From assembly GCA_020639295.1 (NCBI GenBank), contig JACKGY010000003.1:124001-188000 (forward strand): a DNA stretch of 64,000 nt, read 5' to 3'. This stretch comes from Planctomycetota bacterium (GTDB lineage Bacteria; Planctomycetota; GCA-002687715; DRQF01). Under the pieces are notes generated by a model that was given only the letters and a program-made list of their open reading frames with translations, was not told the DNA's origin and made no database searches. This document shows positions 10,609-21,347 of this stretch, piece by piece. Made by a program: the position numbers and the translations under genes. Positions within the stretch are counted from its first letter, which is position 1. Each line of letters starts with the position of its first letter.

Positions 10609-12978
10609 TCAGTCGAGGAAGATGCTCAGGAAATCGCCGCTCGGACCATCGGCCGCGATGCCGACCACCACGGGCACGTAGGTCGTGCCGGCGATGCTCG
10701 GGATCGGGATGCCGGTGATCGGGCTCAAGAGACCCGGCAGCGCCGAGTTGATCAGGCCGCCGAGGGTGGCGAGCGAGGGACCGAGGTCGATGCCCGGCAG
10801 GCTCGAGACGCCCTGGATGCTGGCCGTGGCGGCGCCCGGGGTCAGGTCGATGGTGCTGGTCATCGTGTTCACGGTGATGCCGAGGCTGGTGCTGGCATCG
10901 GCGCTGAGCCGCAGGACGCTGACGATGTGGCCCGGCGCCGCCTCGACCCGGACGTCCACCAGGACGTCGGCCAGCTCGATGCCGTAGTTCGAGCCGCCGT
11001 TGGCATCGATGGTGACGATGGGGGCGATGGTCGGGTGCAGGGTCAGGGTCACCGGGGCCAGGACGTCGAACTTGTCGAAACCGAGACCCGGGAAGGCCTG
11101 GTCGAAGGAGCCGGCGTCGGCGTTCAGGGTCATGCCGTTGAGGTCGAAGCTGCCGCCCAGGTCCAGTTCGAGCGCGCCGGCCTGGAGGGCCGCCGCCACC
11201 AGCTGGTTGAGGAAGTCGTCGGCGAGGCCGGCGGCGACCTTGTAGGGGGTCGCGGTGCCGGGGACGACGCCGTTGTAGGTCGGGATCATGCTGGGCGTGG
11301 CGTAGTAGCCGAGCAGGTTCGCGGTGCCGGGAACGACGTTGTTGGCCGCGGCGCCTGCGTCATAGATCAGATCCATGCGGCCGGTGGTGATGGCCAGGCC
11401 GGAGGGCACGAAGGCCAGGTTGACGTCCAGGCCCTGGGCCGACAGGTCGACCGACTGCGGGATCGAGTTCAGGGTGCCGTCGACGATCGGCGGCACCAGC
11501 GGCGGGACCGTGGTGGCCAGGGTCGACTCGACGGTCGGGATCAGGATGCCGAGGATGGTCGGGATCTGGCTCGACGGGATGATGTTGCCCTGGAAGGTGA
11601 GGCTGGCGTTCGCCACCGTCGCCGACTCGTTGGCCGTGGTCGAGGCGAACATGCCGCCGCTGACCGTGGGGACCAGGTCGAAGTCGATGGTCACCGAACC
11701 GAGGGTCAGGGTGCCGACGTCGGAGTAGGGCGCGAAGACGATCGTGCCGTTGATGTTGAAGACGATCACCACGTTGGTGAGGGTCATCTGGACGTGCATC
11801 GCGCCGGGGACGAAGCTCAGCTCGACGTCGATGTTCGGGTCGAAGGTGATGCTCTGGACCGTGGCGGTGGCGGTGAAGAAGGTCGTGTTCACCAGCGTGA
11901 TCGGCGGCAGGCTGCCGATCGCCGAGCTCGGATCGATGGTGGCCAGGACGGTCTCCATGGCCAGCTCGATCTCGTCGAGGATCGGCTGCTCGAGGTGGGC
12001 GACCAGCGAGTTGGCGGCGTTGACGGCCAGGCTGCCGCCGACGTTGTTGATCACGCTCCGGGCACGGCCGAGCTTCTGGCCGTTGGCCGCCTGCACCGCG
12101 TAGTCGAAGCCGGTGGCGATCGCCGCGGCCGGCTTGCTGCCGGCGAGGCTGCCGCTCGTGGTGGCGGTGCCGCCATCGACCGAGAGGCTGGCGCCGGCGG
12201 GGCCGGTCAGCGTGGCCGCGTAGGCGACCGGGTCGGCGGTGCTGAAGCTGCCCTGGGGGCCGGCGGCGAGGTCATAGACCTGGATGCTGACCAGGTCGGT
12301 GGCGCCGCCCGTGGTGCTCGGGAACGACAGGTCGAGCTCGACGTCGTAGGTACCCGGCAGGTCGGCGGTCAGGGTCGGGAACAGGGTGTCGGCGCCGTCG
12401 AGGGTGGCCGCGTGCCCGGTCGGACCGCTGACGATGGTCCAGGAGGCGGCGAGGTTGCCCGGGACCGGGCCCTGGCTCGCCACGCCGCTGCCGTCGAGGG
12501 TCACCGGCTGGTTGACGAAACCGGCGGTGTCGGCGCCGGCCTCGACGTGACGGGTGAAGGTGACCCGCGCCTGGTTGGAGGAACCGAAGCCGGTCACGTC
12601 GGTCGCGTCGTAGGTGTAGGCGTAGGCGTAGTAGGTGATGCCCTCCCAGTAGAGGTCGTTCAGCAGCGGGACGCTGTCGGTGAACACCCCCGAGGGGCCG
12701 GTGTAGAAGAAGGGGTGGCTGACGATCGTGGAGGCGTCGAAGCCGATCGGGATCAGGTAGGTGCCGAACACCAGGGTCGGTCCGGGGTTGGCCGAGAAGA
12801 TGATGCTGCCCCAGACGTTCGGCGTGGTGCTGGCGCTGATGTCCAGCATGCTGCCGATCGGCGCCGCGGCGTCATGCTGTCCGTTCAGGCGGAGGTCGAT
12901 CGGGGTCTGGGCACGGAGGCTGGTGACGCAGAGGAGCACCAGGACCGCGGGAAGGAGGCGATTGACTGTGACTGGCAT
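10609..12978 (-). CDS. Large secreted protein with PKD-like and TULIP-like domains
   Basis: The 789-residue product starts at the ATG at 12978, preceded by GGAAACAACGAG, giving a signal peptide (LLPAVLVLLCVTSLRAQ, cleavage near residue 24). Residues ~30-145 form a beta-rich N-terminal region. Residues ~146-235 match the PKD-like fold (AGADTAGFVNQPVTLDGSG, ending GTYDVELDLSF). The remaining ~550 residues are low in charge, rich in Thr/Val/Ile, and show amphipathic strand patterns with helices such as EQPILDEIELAMETVLATI. The end (LPGLLSPITGIPIPSIAG) resembles the C-terminus of BPI/LBP-type lipid-binding (TULIP) proteins. Function is not known; a secreted or surface lipid-binding or adhesive role is inference. 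A sigma70 promoter lies ~80 bases upstream. Confidence 0.75.
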   Translation of the reverse strand: MPVTVNRLLPAVLVLLCVTSLRAQTPIDLRLNGQHDAAAPIGSMLDISASTTPNVWGSIIFSANPGPTLVFGTYLIPIGFDASTIVSHPFFYTGPSGVFTDSVPLLNDLYWEGITYYAYAYTYDATDVTGFGSSNQARVTFTRHVEAGADTAGFVNQPVTLDGSGVASQGPVPGNLAASWTIVSGPTGHAATLDGADTLFPTLTADLPGTYDVELDLSFPSTTGGATDLVSIQVYDLAAGPQGSFSTADPVAYAATLTGPAGASLSVDGGTATTSGSLAGSKPAAAIATGFDYAVQAANGQKLGRARSVINNVGGSLAVNAANSLVAHLEQPILDEIELAMETVLATIDPSSAIGSLPPITLVNTTFFTATATVQSITFDPNIDVELSFVPGAMHVQMTLTNVVIVFNINGTIVFAPYSDVGTLTLGSVTIDFDLVPTVSGGMFASTTANESATVANASLTFQGNIIPSSQIPTILGILIPTVESTLATTVPPLVPPIVDGTLNSIPQSVDLSAQGLDVNLAFVPSGLAITTGRMDLIYDAGAAANNVVPGTANLLGYYATPSMIPTYNGVVPGTATPYKVAAGLADDFLNQLVAAALQAGALELDLGGSFDLNGMTLNADAGSFDQAFPGLGFDKFDVLAPVTLTLHPTIAPIVTIDANGGSNYGIELADVLVDVRVEAAPGHIVSVLRLSADASTSLGITVNTMTSTIDLTPGAATASIQGVSSLPGIDLGPSLATLGGLINSALPGLLSPITGIPIPSIAGTTYVPVVVGIAADGPSGDFLSIFLD

Positions 12979-13064
12979 CTCGTTGTTTCCTGGCTCGGTT
13001 TGAGCGGGCATGGGCCCGGCGGGGTGCTTGGAAAGGGTTCCATTCGGGCGCTGCAACAGCCCGG

Positions 13065-13095
13065 ATTATAGCCTTGTTGCGATTCGAGACCACAA
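13065..13095 (-). promoter_or_regulatory. Promoter of the secreted-protein gene
   Basis: On the minus strand a perfect TATAAT (plus 13065-13070) has GTGGTC 17 bases upstream (plus 13088-13093) or TTGTGG at 19 bases. The predicted start near 13058 gives an ~80-base leader. It stands back to back with the acs promoter, only ~8 bases between the two -35 regions. Confidence 0.5.
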
Positions 13096-13102
13096 AGTCC
13101 GG

Positions 13103-13131
13103 TTGGCGCTCCGGGCGGAGGGGATTATCTT
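13103..13131 (+). promoter_or_regulatory. Promoter of acs
   Basis: TTGGCG at 13103-13108, a 17-base spacer and TATCTT at 13126-13131. Predicted start near 13138, ~70 bases before the acs ATG. Confidence 0.45.
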
Positions 13132-13210
13132 CCAGGTCACGTCCCGGGAGAGCGGTCACGACGATCGTTCCAAACTCCTGGATCTCAGTGGCTTGGAACG
13201 AGGAGTGGTG

Positions 13211-15157
<1,947 letters not shown>

Positions 15158-15161
15158 GCCG

Positions 15162-16127
15162 ATGGGCCGGAAACGGAAGCGTGGGCCGGAAGCACCCACC
15201 GGCATCCTCCTGGTGGCCAAGCCGCGCGGGCCCACGAGCCGCGAGGTCGTGGAGCAGGTGGAGCGCCGTCTGGGGCTGCGCGGCCTCGGCCATTGCGGCA
15301 CCCTCGACCCCCTGGCCACCGGCCTCCTGGTCCTGGTCTCCGGCCGCGCCGGCCGGCTCCAGGATCGGCTGACCGGCCACGACAAGCGCTATCGCGCCCT
15401 GGTCCGCCTCGGCGAACGGAGCGCGACCGACGATTCGGAGGGGCCGATCTGGCCGGTCGTGCCGACGCCGACCATGCCGGAGCGCGGTCGGCTGGAGGAG
15501 GTGCTCAGAAGCTTCCTGGGCGAGATCGACCAGCGGCCGCCGGCGCACTCGGCCCTCCGGATCGACGGCGAGCGGTCCTGGAAGAAGGCGCGTCGGGGCG
15601 AGCAGGTCGAGCTGCCGAGCCGTCGGGTGCGGATCGATCGAATCGAGGTTCAGGACTACCGCGCGCCCGACCTCCTGCTCGAGGTCGACTGCGGTCCCGG
15701 CACCTATCTGCGCTCCCTGGCGCGGGATCTGGGCGAGCTGTTGGGCCTCGGCGGTCGGCTCGAGACCCTCGAACGCAGCCGGAGCGGCCCCTTCGAGCTG
15801 AGCGCGGCCCGGGACCCCGACGCCGTCAGCCTCGCGGATCTGCTGCCGCTCGAGCTGGCGCTGGCCTCGCTGCCGCGCGCGGTCCTCGACGCCGGGGACC
15901 TCCGCCGGCTGCTCGACGGGCGAGAAGTCCAGCATCGGGGCGACGATGTCCTGCAAGATGATGCACTGGTCTGGCTGGACGGCCGGATCATCGGCCGGGC
16001 GCGCAAGCTGAGCGAGCGTGGCTTCCGCCTGCGGCGGCTCGTCGTGGAGGGCTTCGAAGAATGCTCGGATCTGCCGTCGGGGTCCGATAGGATGAGCGCG
16101 CCGTCTCCGGGAGAGAAAGAACCATGA
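15162..16127 (+). CDS. truB: tRNA pseudouridine-55 synthase TruB
   Basis: The 321-residue enzyme converts U55 of the T-loop of tRNAs to pseudouridine. The family signature GHCGTLDPLATGLLVL carries the catalytic Asp (residue ~47). KRYRALVRLGERSATDDSEG and DQRPPAHSALRIDGER follow as in TruB, and CGPGTYLRSLARDLGE is the second conserved block. The C-terminal ~70 residues are a PUA-like extension. The first residues MGRKRKRGPEAP are basic and unstructured. It starts four bases after acs and overlaps the DUF1573 gene by four bases (ATGA), so all three are probably one transcript. Confidence 0.95.
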   Translation: MGRKRKRGPEAPTGILLVAKPRGPTSREVVEQVERRLGLRGLGHCGTLDPLATGLLVLVSGRAGRLQDRLTGHDKRYRALVRLGERSATDDSEGPIWPVVPTPTMPERGRLEEVLRSFLGEIDQRPPAHSALRIDGERSWKKARRGEQVELPSRRVRIDRIEVQDYRAPDLLLEVDCGPGTYLRSLARDLGELLGLGGRLETLERSRSGPFELSAARDPDAVSLADLLPLELALASLPRAVLDAGDLRRLLDGREVQHRGDDVLQDDALVWLDGRIIGRARKLSERGFRLRRLVVEGFEECSDLPSGSDRMSAPSPGEKEP

Positions 16128-17191
16128 CCAGAACAGCCATCCTCGTCCTGCTCCTTTGCCTCGGCGCCGTTCAGCTGCAGGCCCAGAAGGCGCCGAAGAT
16201 CCGGGCCTCGGAGACGGGCTGGGAGTTCGGCATCCGCACCCAGGGCGACAAGGAGATCAAGTCGATCACCATCTACAACGATGGTGACGAGCTGCTCAAG
16301 ATCCACGACATCAAGGTGACCTGCGGCTGCGTCAAGGCCGAGATGAAGCAGCGCGAGATCGAGCCGGGCAAGAGCACCGAGCTGGAGCTTGTGCTCACCA
16401 CCTACAACACGGTCGGCTCGATCCAGAAGCACTGCTACCTGTACAACAACGACCCCAAGATGCCCCAGCTCGTGCTCACGGTCCGCGGCGAGATCCGCGG
16501 CGACTGGGAGCTCGAGAAGACGCAGCTCAACTTCGGCAGCTGCGAGGCCGGCATGACCTACGAGCAGACGGTCCGCGTCCTCCACCGTCGCGGCGAGAAG
16601 CTCGAGCTGCGGAGCTACGAGTCGGTCGACCCCAACCTCGAGATCAGCGCCACGCCCTTCAGCGAGACGGTCAAGGAGGAACAGGTCGACGAGATCAGCG
16701 GCGCCAAGCGGATGGTCGACACGGTGGTCAAGGGCTGGATCCTCAAGGTCAAGCTCCTCGACAGCGCGCCGGCCGGCCCCTTCGCCGCCGCGGTCGCGGT
16801 CAAGAGCAGTCACCGCCTGACCCCGCTGCAGAACCTCATGGTCTACGCCAAGCTCGAGGGGCCGGTGACCATCCAGCCCCTCGGCAAGATGCACATGGGG
16901 CGGGTCTTCGAGGGAGCCCAGGCGCGGCGCAGCCTGAAGATCAACATCGACGACGGCAACGGCTACATGGTGACCGGCGTGACCGTCGACTGCCCGGCGG
17001 TCGAGGTCCGGATCACCGAGGTCGACCCCGGGCGGACCTGGGACGTCGAGTTCGTGGTGACCGGGCGCAAGGGCGACGGCAACATGAACGAGACCGCGGT
17101 GATCAACACGAGTCATCCGCTGCAGCCGGTGATCAAGATCCCGATCGACTGGGTCTGTCGGCCGCCGGTGCCCGGCCGTCAGGGGCCCTGA
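16124..17191 (+). CDS. Secreted DUF1573 family protein
   Basis: The 355-residue product has a signal peptide (LVLLLCLGAVQLQAQ, cleavage near residue 22). Residues ~28-125 form a DUF1573 domain, an Ig-like beta sandwich: GWEFGIRTQGDKEIKSITIYN and VTCGCVKAEMKQREIEPG, with the family's Cys-Gly-Cys. A second, diverged copy follows at ~130-230, without the CGC. DUF1573 proteins are common in Bacteroidota and Planctomycetota and their role is unknown; related ASH-type domains bind partners in complexes. A periplasmic or outer membrane location is inferred from the signal. Translation is coupled to truB by the four-base overlap, though no functional link is obvious. Confidence 0.85.
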   Translation: MTRTAILVLLLCLGAVQLQAQKAPKIRASETGWEFGIRTQGDKEIKSITIYNDGDELLKIHDIKVTCGCVKAEMKQREIEPGKSTELELVLTTYNTVGSIQKHCYLYNNDPKMPQLVLTVRGEIRGDWELEKTQLNFGSCEAGMTYEQTVRVLHRRGEKLELRSYESVDPNLEISATPFSETVKEEQVDEISGAKRMVDTVVKGWILKVKLLDSAPAGPFAAAVAVKSSHRLTPLQNLMVYAKLEGPVTIQPLGKMHMGRVFEGAQARRSLKINIDDGNGYMVTGVTVDCPAVEVRITEVDPGRTWDVEFVVTGRKGDGNMNETAVINTSHPLQPVIKIPIDWVCRPPVPGRQGP

Positions 17192-17222
17192 GCCCGGTCG
17201 GGGAGCCGGGCCTCCGGCTCAG
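17188..17222. terminator. Hairpin at convergent gene ends
   Basis: CTGAGCC at 17188-17194 pairs with GGCTCAG at 17216-17222 with further G/C pairing inside. It lies between the DUF1573 gene and the convergent phosphodiesterase gene and overlaps the latter's stop. No T run, so termination is a weak call. Confidence 0.35.
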
Positions 17223-18589
17223 CCGCCGAAGATCAGGTCCAGGACCAGGGCCCGCAGATCGCGCAGGCTGCCCGGCGCGGTGCGTGGGGCGCTCGAGCCG
17301 ATCAGGATCGGCCCCTGGCCCGGACTGGCCTCGAGACGACCATGGGAACCCTTCACCAGGTCGGGGCGGAAGGGGATCAGGTCCATCAACATCCGGAAGC
17401 CGAGCTTCTTCCTGAGGACCTTCCAGGCGATCCGTGCCGCGGGCAGGACGAGATCCGGATCGAGGAAGAGCTCCACCGGGTCGTAGCCCGGCTTGCGGTG
17501 GATGTCCACGGTGCGGGCGTAGTCGGGCGCGCGCCGGTCGTCGTCCCAGAAGTAGTAGCTGAACCAGCGATCCGGGGCCGCCACCGCGACCAGCTCGCCC
17601 GAACGCGGGTGATCGAGGCCCAGGGCCGCCTGGGCCTCGCGGTCGAGGACCCGGTCGACGCCCTCCAGGCCCTCGAGCAGGCGGCGCAGGGCCGGCAGGT
17701 CCTTCGGGTCGGCGACGTAGACGTGGGCGACCTGATGGTCGGCCACGGCGAAGGCCCGCGAGGCGCCGGGATCGAGGTTCTCCCGGTCGAGCTGCGGGAC
17801 GGTCTCCAGGAAGCCCGCCGCGCGCAAGGCCCGGTTGATGGCCACGTCGCCACGCACCGCGCCGATCCCGTATTCCGAGACCACGACGACCTCGCGTGCC
17901 GAATCGAGCGCGGCGTCGATGAGCGGCGCCACGCAGTCGTCGAGTTCCCGCAGGGCCCGTCTCGCCTCGACACCATCGGGACCGTGGCGCTGGAGGTCGT
18001 AGTCGAGATGCGGGACGTAGCAGAGCGTGAGCGTGGCATCGACGCGGCGCAGGGCCTCGATCGTCGCCTGGACGATCCAGCGGCTCGAACGGATGTCCGC
18101 GGCCGGGCCCCAGAAGTTGAACAGGGGGAAGGGCTCGAACTCGCGCTCGAAATGCCGGCGGAAGTCGAGCGGTCGGCCGTAGATGCCGGGCAGCTTGCGG
18201 CCGTCGGCGAAGTAGAGCGGTCGAGGCGTCAGCGACCAGTCCACGTCGGCGTACATGTTGTACCACCAGAACATGTTGCAGACGGTGAAGCGGGGGTCGC
18301 GTCGACGGGCCTCGTGCCAGAGCTTGTCGCCCAGGACCAGGTGGTTGCTCTGCTTCCAGAAGCCCACCTCGGCGAGGTCGCGGAAGTACCAGCCGTTGCC
18401 GACGATGCCGTGCTCGCGTGCGTGGCGACCGGTGAGCATGGCGCTCTGGGCGGTGCAGGTCACCGCCGGGAAGACGCCCTCCAGCGCCTGGAGATGGCCG
18501 CCACGCGCCAGCGCCGCGAGCCGCGGCGTGTCGGCGCCGATCATGTCCGGGACGAGACCGACGCAGTCGAGGAGCAGGACCTTCTTCAT
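17219..18589 (-). CDS. Alkaline phosphatase superfamily phosphodiesterase/nucleotide pyrophosphatase
   Basis: The 456-residue protein has the type I phosphodiesterase fold: MKKVLLLDCVGLVPDMIG with the first metal Asp, then FPAVTCTAQSAMLTGRHAREHG, where the Thr after the Val is the expected nucleophile. YVPHLDYDLQRHGPD supplies the Asp/His metal ligands, and DHQVAHVYV carries the last His. The normal SDHG metal-binding block reads SEYG here (VVVSEYGIGAV), so one Asp is Glu and the ligand His is Tyr. That could alter metal binding or substrate choice. No signal peptide, so it should be cytoplasmic. It lies 13 bases downstream of uridine kinase on the same strand, which suggests a nucleotide-related substrate. 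Related proteins occur in the cyanobacterial ebo cluster, but no ebo genes are nearby. Confidence 0.82.
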   Translation of the reverse strand: MKKVLLLDCVGLVPDMIGADTPRLAALARGGHLQALEGVFPAVTCTAQSAMLTGRHAREHGIVGNGWYFRDLAEVGFWKQSNHLVLGDKLWHEARRRDPRFTVCNMFWWYNMYADVDWSLTPRPLYFADGRKLPGIYGRPLDFRRHFEREFEPFPLFNFWGPAADIRSSRWIVQATIEALRRVDATLTLCYVPHLDYDLQRHGPDGVEARRALRELDDCVAPLIDAALDSAREVVVVSEYGIGAVRGDVAINRALRAAGFLETVPQLDRENLDPGASRAFAVADHQVAHVYVADPKDLPALRRLLEGLEGVDRVLDREAQAALGLDHPRSGELVAVAAPDRWFSYYFWDDDRRAPDYARTVDIHRKPGYDPVELFLDPDLVLPAARIAWKVLRKKLGFRMLMDLIPFRPDLVKGSHGRLEASPGQGPILIGSSAPRTAPGSLRDLRALVLDLIFGG

Positions 18590-18602
18590 GGTCGCGTGAG
18601 GC

Positions 18603-19307
18603 TCAGACCGCGGCCTCGCCTTCGAGCGCCTGCTGCGGCCGACGGGCGGCCTGGGCGTGGCGATGCTCGGCCACCGACTTCATGCCGCGCAGGAGCTTCT
18701 CGACCTTCGCCCGGATGATCTCGATCGCGATCGTGTTCTCGCCGCCCCGCGGAACGATGATGTCCGCCTCGCGCTTCGAGGGCTCGACGAAGGTCTGGTG
18801 CATCGGCCGGACCAGGTGCTCGTACTGATCGAGGATGCCCTGCAGATCACGACCGCGCTCGAGCATGTCGCGGCGGATGCGGCGGAGCAGGCGGATGTCG
18901 TCGGGCGTGTCGACGAAGATCTTGATGTCCATCAGCTCGCGAACGCGGCGGAAGTAGAAGGCCAGGATGCCCTCGAGCACCACGATGGGCGGGCCGTCGA
19001 TCCGCTGGACCACGTTCTTGCGATTGTGGTTGACGTAGTCGTAGACCGGTACGTCGATGCTCTCGCGGGCGCGCAGATGGTGAAGGTGCTCGACCAGGAG
19101 GTCGACGTCGAAGGCGTCGGGGTGGTCGAAGTTGACCGCGCGCCGGGCCGTGAGGTCGAGATGCGAGAGGTCGCGGTAGTAGGAGTCGAGCTCGATGACG
19201 GCCACGTGCTCCGGGCCGTACTCCTCGACGATGCGCGAGGAGATCATCGTCTTGCCGGAGCCCGATCCGCCGGCGATGCCGATGAGAATGTGCTGCTGGT
19301 GATTCAT
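18603..19307 (-). CDS. udk: Uridine kinase
   Basis: The 234-residue enzyme phosphorylates uridine and cytidine in pyrimidine salvage. The P-loop is GIAGGSGSGKT near residue 10. LDSYYRDLSHLD and NFDHPDAFD match the nucleoside-binding region, YDYVNHNRKN follows, and VLEGILAFYFRRVRELMD includes the Walker B-like strand. RRIRRDMLERGRDLQGILDQY and FVEPSKREADIIVPRGGEN are the lid and C-terminal uridine kinase blocks. The ATG at 19307 (MNHQQHIL) was preferred to upstream starts because family similarity begins there and AGGAC lies upstream. It heads a two-gene unit with the phosphodiesterase. Confidence 0.94.
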   Translation of the reverse strand: MNHQQHILIGIAGGSGSGKTMISSRIVEEYGPEHVAVIELDSYYRDLSHLDLTARRAVNFDHPDAFDVDLLVEHLHHLRARESIDVPVYDYVNHNRKNVVQRIDGPPIVVLEGILAFYFRRVRELMDIKIFVDTPDDIRLLRRIRRDMLERGRDLQGILDQYEHLVRPMHQTFVEPSKREADIIVPRGGENTIAIEIIRAKVEKLLRGMKSVAEHRHAQAARRPQQALEGEAAV

Positions 19308-19332
19308 GTGTCGGTCCTGTCGCGAGGCCGTT

Positions 19333-19363
19333 GGATGATAAGGGCTCATCATCCGTCACGGAA
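19333..19363 (-). promoter_or_regulatory. udk promoter with overlapping inverted repeat
   Basis: On the minus strand TATCAT (plus 19335-19340) has TTCCGT 17 bases upstream (plus 19358-19363). GGATGAT at 19333-19339 and ATCATCC at 19348-19354 form a 7-base inverted repeat across the -10 box, a possible operator. The leader would be ~20 bases. Confidence 0.45.
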
Positions 19364-19463
19364 CCTCGAGCCCGCTCGGGGCAGTGGATTCCGGCGCCGG
19401 GCGGGTCGATATTTACCCAGCCCGACCGTCGCCGACCCGGGCGTCAGCGGGGCGCGAGCGTGA

Positions 19464-19475
19464 TAGACTCCGCCC
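19464..19475 (+). promoter_or_regulatory. -10 box placed for a leaderless start
   Basis: TAGACT at 19464-19469 is only six bases before the ATG at 19476, so transcription would begin at or beside the start codon. A weak GCGTCA stands 17 bases upstream. No ribosome binding site is visible. Confidence 0.4.
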
Positions 19476-21302
19476 ATGGAGGAACGAGGAAAGATCCCGA
19501 AGGCGGGGCGGGGCCTGCTCCTCGGCCTGGCCCTCGCCGCGGTCGCCGTGGCCGTCCAGGCCGATGTCGACTTCGTGTTCCGCAGCGACGATCTGACCCT
19601 GATCGTCCAGGGGGCCGAGACCAGCGCGCTGGGCTGCCTGCTCCGCTCCTTCATGCGTCCCTTCGCCGACATCGGCACCGTGGCCTTCTACCGGCCCCTC
19701 TTTTCCTTCGACTTCGGTGCCCTGGGCCGGCTCTTCGGCGACGACCCGCGGCCGCATGGCCTGATCAACCTCGCCCTGCAGGGGCTCTCGGTCCTGCTCG
19801 GGCATGCGACCTTGCGTCGCCTCGGCGCCGGAGGATTCGCGGCCCTGGCCGGTTCCCTCCTGTTCGCCCTCCAGCCCTGGGCGGTCAACAACGTGGCCTG
19901 GCTGGTCGGCCGTTCCACCACGGTGGCGACCGTCACCGTCCTCGGGGTCTACCTCCTCGACCGACGGGCCCTCGATCGCGATGGCCGACCCTCGCTCGCG
20001 GCGGCGATCCTCCTCCTCGGGGGCATGCTCTATCGCGAGACCTCGGCCTACGCCCTGGTCCTGATCCCGCTCTCGGATCTGATCGAGGGCCGGCCCTCGT
20101 GGCGGAGGACGTTCAGGCTCTGGCCGCTCCTGCTCGCCGTTCTCCTGCCCCTCGGCCTGCGGTTGCTGGTGATCGGCGATCTGGTCGGCGGCTACGGCGC
20201 CCTCGACCGCTTGCGCGGCGTCGCCGAGCGCCCCGAGCCCTTCGCCGCGCTGGGGCCGGCCCTCGTCCGACTGCTCGGCGCGGCGCCGGGCACCGCGGCG
20301 CTGCCGCTGGACTGGCGCGCCTTGCTGGGCGCGTCCCTGGCCGGTCTGCTCGCGCTCCTGGCCCTGTCCCGGTCGGGGCGACGGGGCTGGCTTGCCCGGG
20401 CGATCCTGCTCTTCGCCCTCCTGCATGCGCTGCCGCTGCTCGCGGTCGACCCGGAGGTGCAGGCCGGCAGCTCCCAGCGCTGGCACAGCGTCCTCTGGGC
20501 GCTCTGTGCCCTGGTCGGTCTCGGCGTCGATCGTGTCGATCGCCGGGTCGGCCTGGCCCTGCTCCTGGTGCTGGCCGCGCTCTTCGGCTGGCGCCTCCGC
20601 GACGACCTGGCCGACTACGACGACGGCGCCCGGGCGATGCGTAGCCTGCGTCAGGCGATCGAGCGTTCGGCCGAGCCGGTCATCCTGGCCCACGGTCTCG
20701 TGCCCTACGTCGGCTGCTCGCCCTTCCTCGAGCTCGGCGCCGGCCAGCTCGTCCAGCCGCCTTTCGGTGACGGTCGGCAGGTGCTCTATCCGCTGATGGC
20801 GGTGACCGCCCATGGCCCCGACTCGCGGCTCATGCAGACGCCGCTCGCCGCCCGATTCCTGGCCCGGGGCGAGGCGATGAGTCCGATCCATCTCGATCTC
20901 GACGCGCTGACCGTCGTCGACATGCCACCGGCCGAGATCGTCGCGGCGCGGCGCCGTTTCGAGGAACGGTCGCGGCTGGTGGTGAATTCGCCGGTCGAGG
21001 GTGATCGGCATTGCCTGCTCGACCTCGATCCGGGCGATGCCGGCCGGATCGAGATCCACTTCATGACCCCCCTGGCCGAGCTCTGGTTGATCCGGCGTCG
21101 CGGGGATCCCGGCTTTCCTCAGGATGCAGGCCACTACCGCGAGGACCTCGCCGCCCTGGAAGAGATCGGCCGCCACCTGGACGGGGCCGCCCATGGCCGC
21201 TGCTACCTCTGGGTCACCGCGCACGCCGACCGTGAGCGGCTGGAGGAACCGATCGCGGTCTCCGAGATCATCGCCATCGACCTCGAAGATCGCCGGCGCT
21301 GA
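19476..21302 (+). CDS. TMTC/ArnT-like GT-C membrane glycosyltransferase, no TPR
   Basis: The 608-residue membrane protein has about nine to eleven hydrophobic segments in residues 10-390 and a soluble C-terminal part (~400-608). DFVFRSDDLTLI near residue 30 resembles the acidic first loop of GT-C enzymes, where an Asp pair acts in catalysis. The line LLFALQPWAVNNVAWLVGRS matches FALHPVHVESVAWVTERKN in the neighbouring TMTC-like protein encoded at 21348-23501. Such enzymes transfer a sugar from a polyprenyl-phosphate donor on the outer face of the inner membrane. Unlike its neighbour it has no TPR tail. Acceptor and donor are unknown. The next gene converges 45 bases away. Confidence 0.7.
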   Translation: MEERGKIPKAGRGLLLGLALAAVAVAVQADVDFVFRSDDLTLIVQGAETSALGCLLRSFMRPFADIGTVAFYRPLFSFDFGALGRLFGDDPRPHGLINLALQGLSVLLGHATLRRLGAGGFAALAGSLLFALQPWAVNNVAWLVGRSTTVATVTVLGVYLLDRRALDRDGRPSLAAAILLLGGMLYRETSAYALVLIPLSDLIEGRPSWRRTFRLWPLLLAVLLPLGLRLLVIGDLVGGYGALDRLRGVAERPEPFAALGPALVRLLGAAPGTAALPLDWRALLGASLAGLLALLALSRSGRRGWLARAILLFALLHALPLLAVDPEVQAGSSQRWHSVLWALCALVGLGVDRVDRRVGLALLLVLAALFGWRLRDDLADYDDGARAMRSLRQAIERSAEPVILAHGLVPYVGCSPFLELGAGQLVQPPFGDGRQVLYPLMAVTAHGPDSRLMQTPLAARFLARGEAMSPIHLDLDALTVVDMPPAEIVAARRRFEERSRLVVNSPVEGDRHCLLDLDPGDAGRIEIHFMTPLAELWLIRRRGDPGFPQDAGHYREDLAALEEIGRHLDGAAHGRCYLWVTAHADRERLEEPIAVSEIIAIDLEDRRR

Positions 21303-21347
21303 GGCCCGGTCCCGGATCGCCAGGCAGGTCGGTCGGGGCGATGCGGG

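Noticed and set aside
17219..18589. Member of an ebo cluster
   Set aside because: None of the other ebo genes (UbiA-type prenyltransferase, dehydroquinate synthase-like and so on) are nearby.
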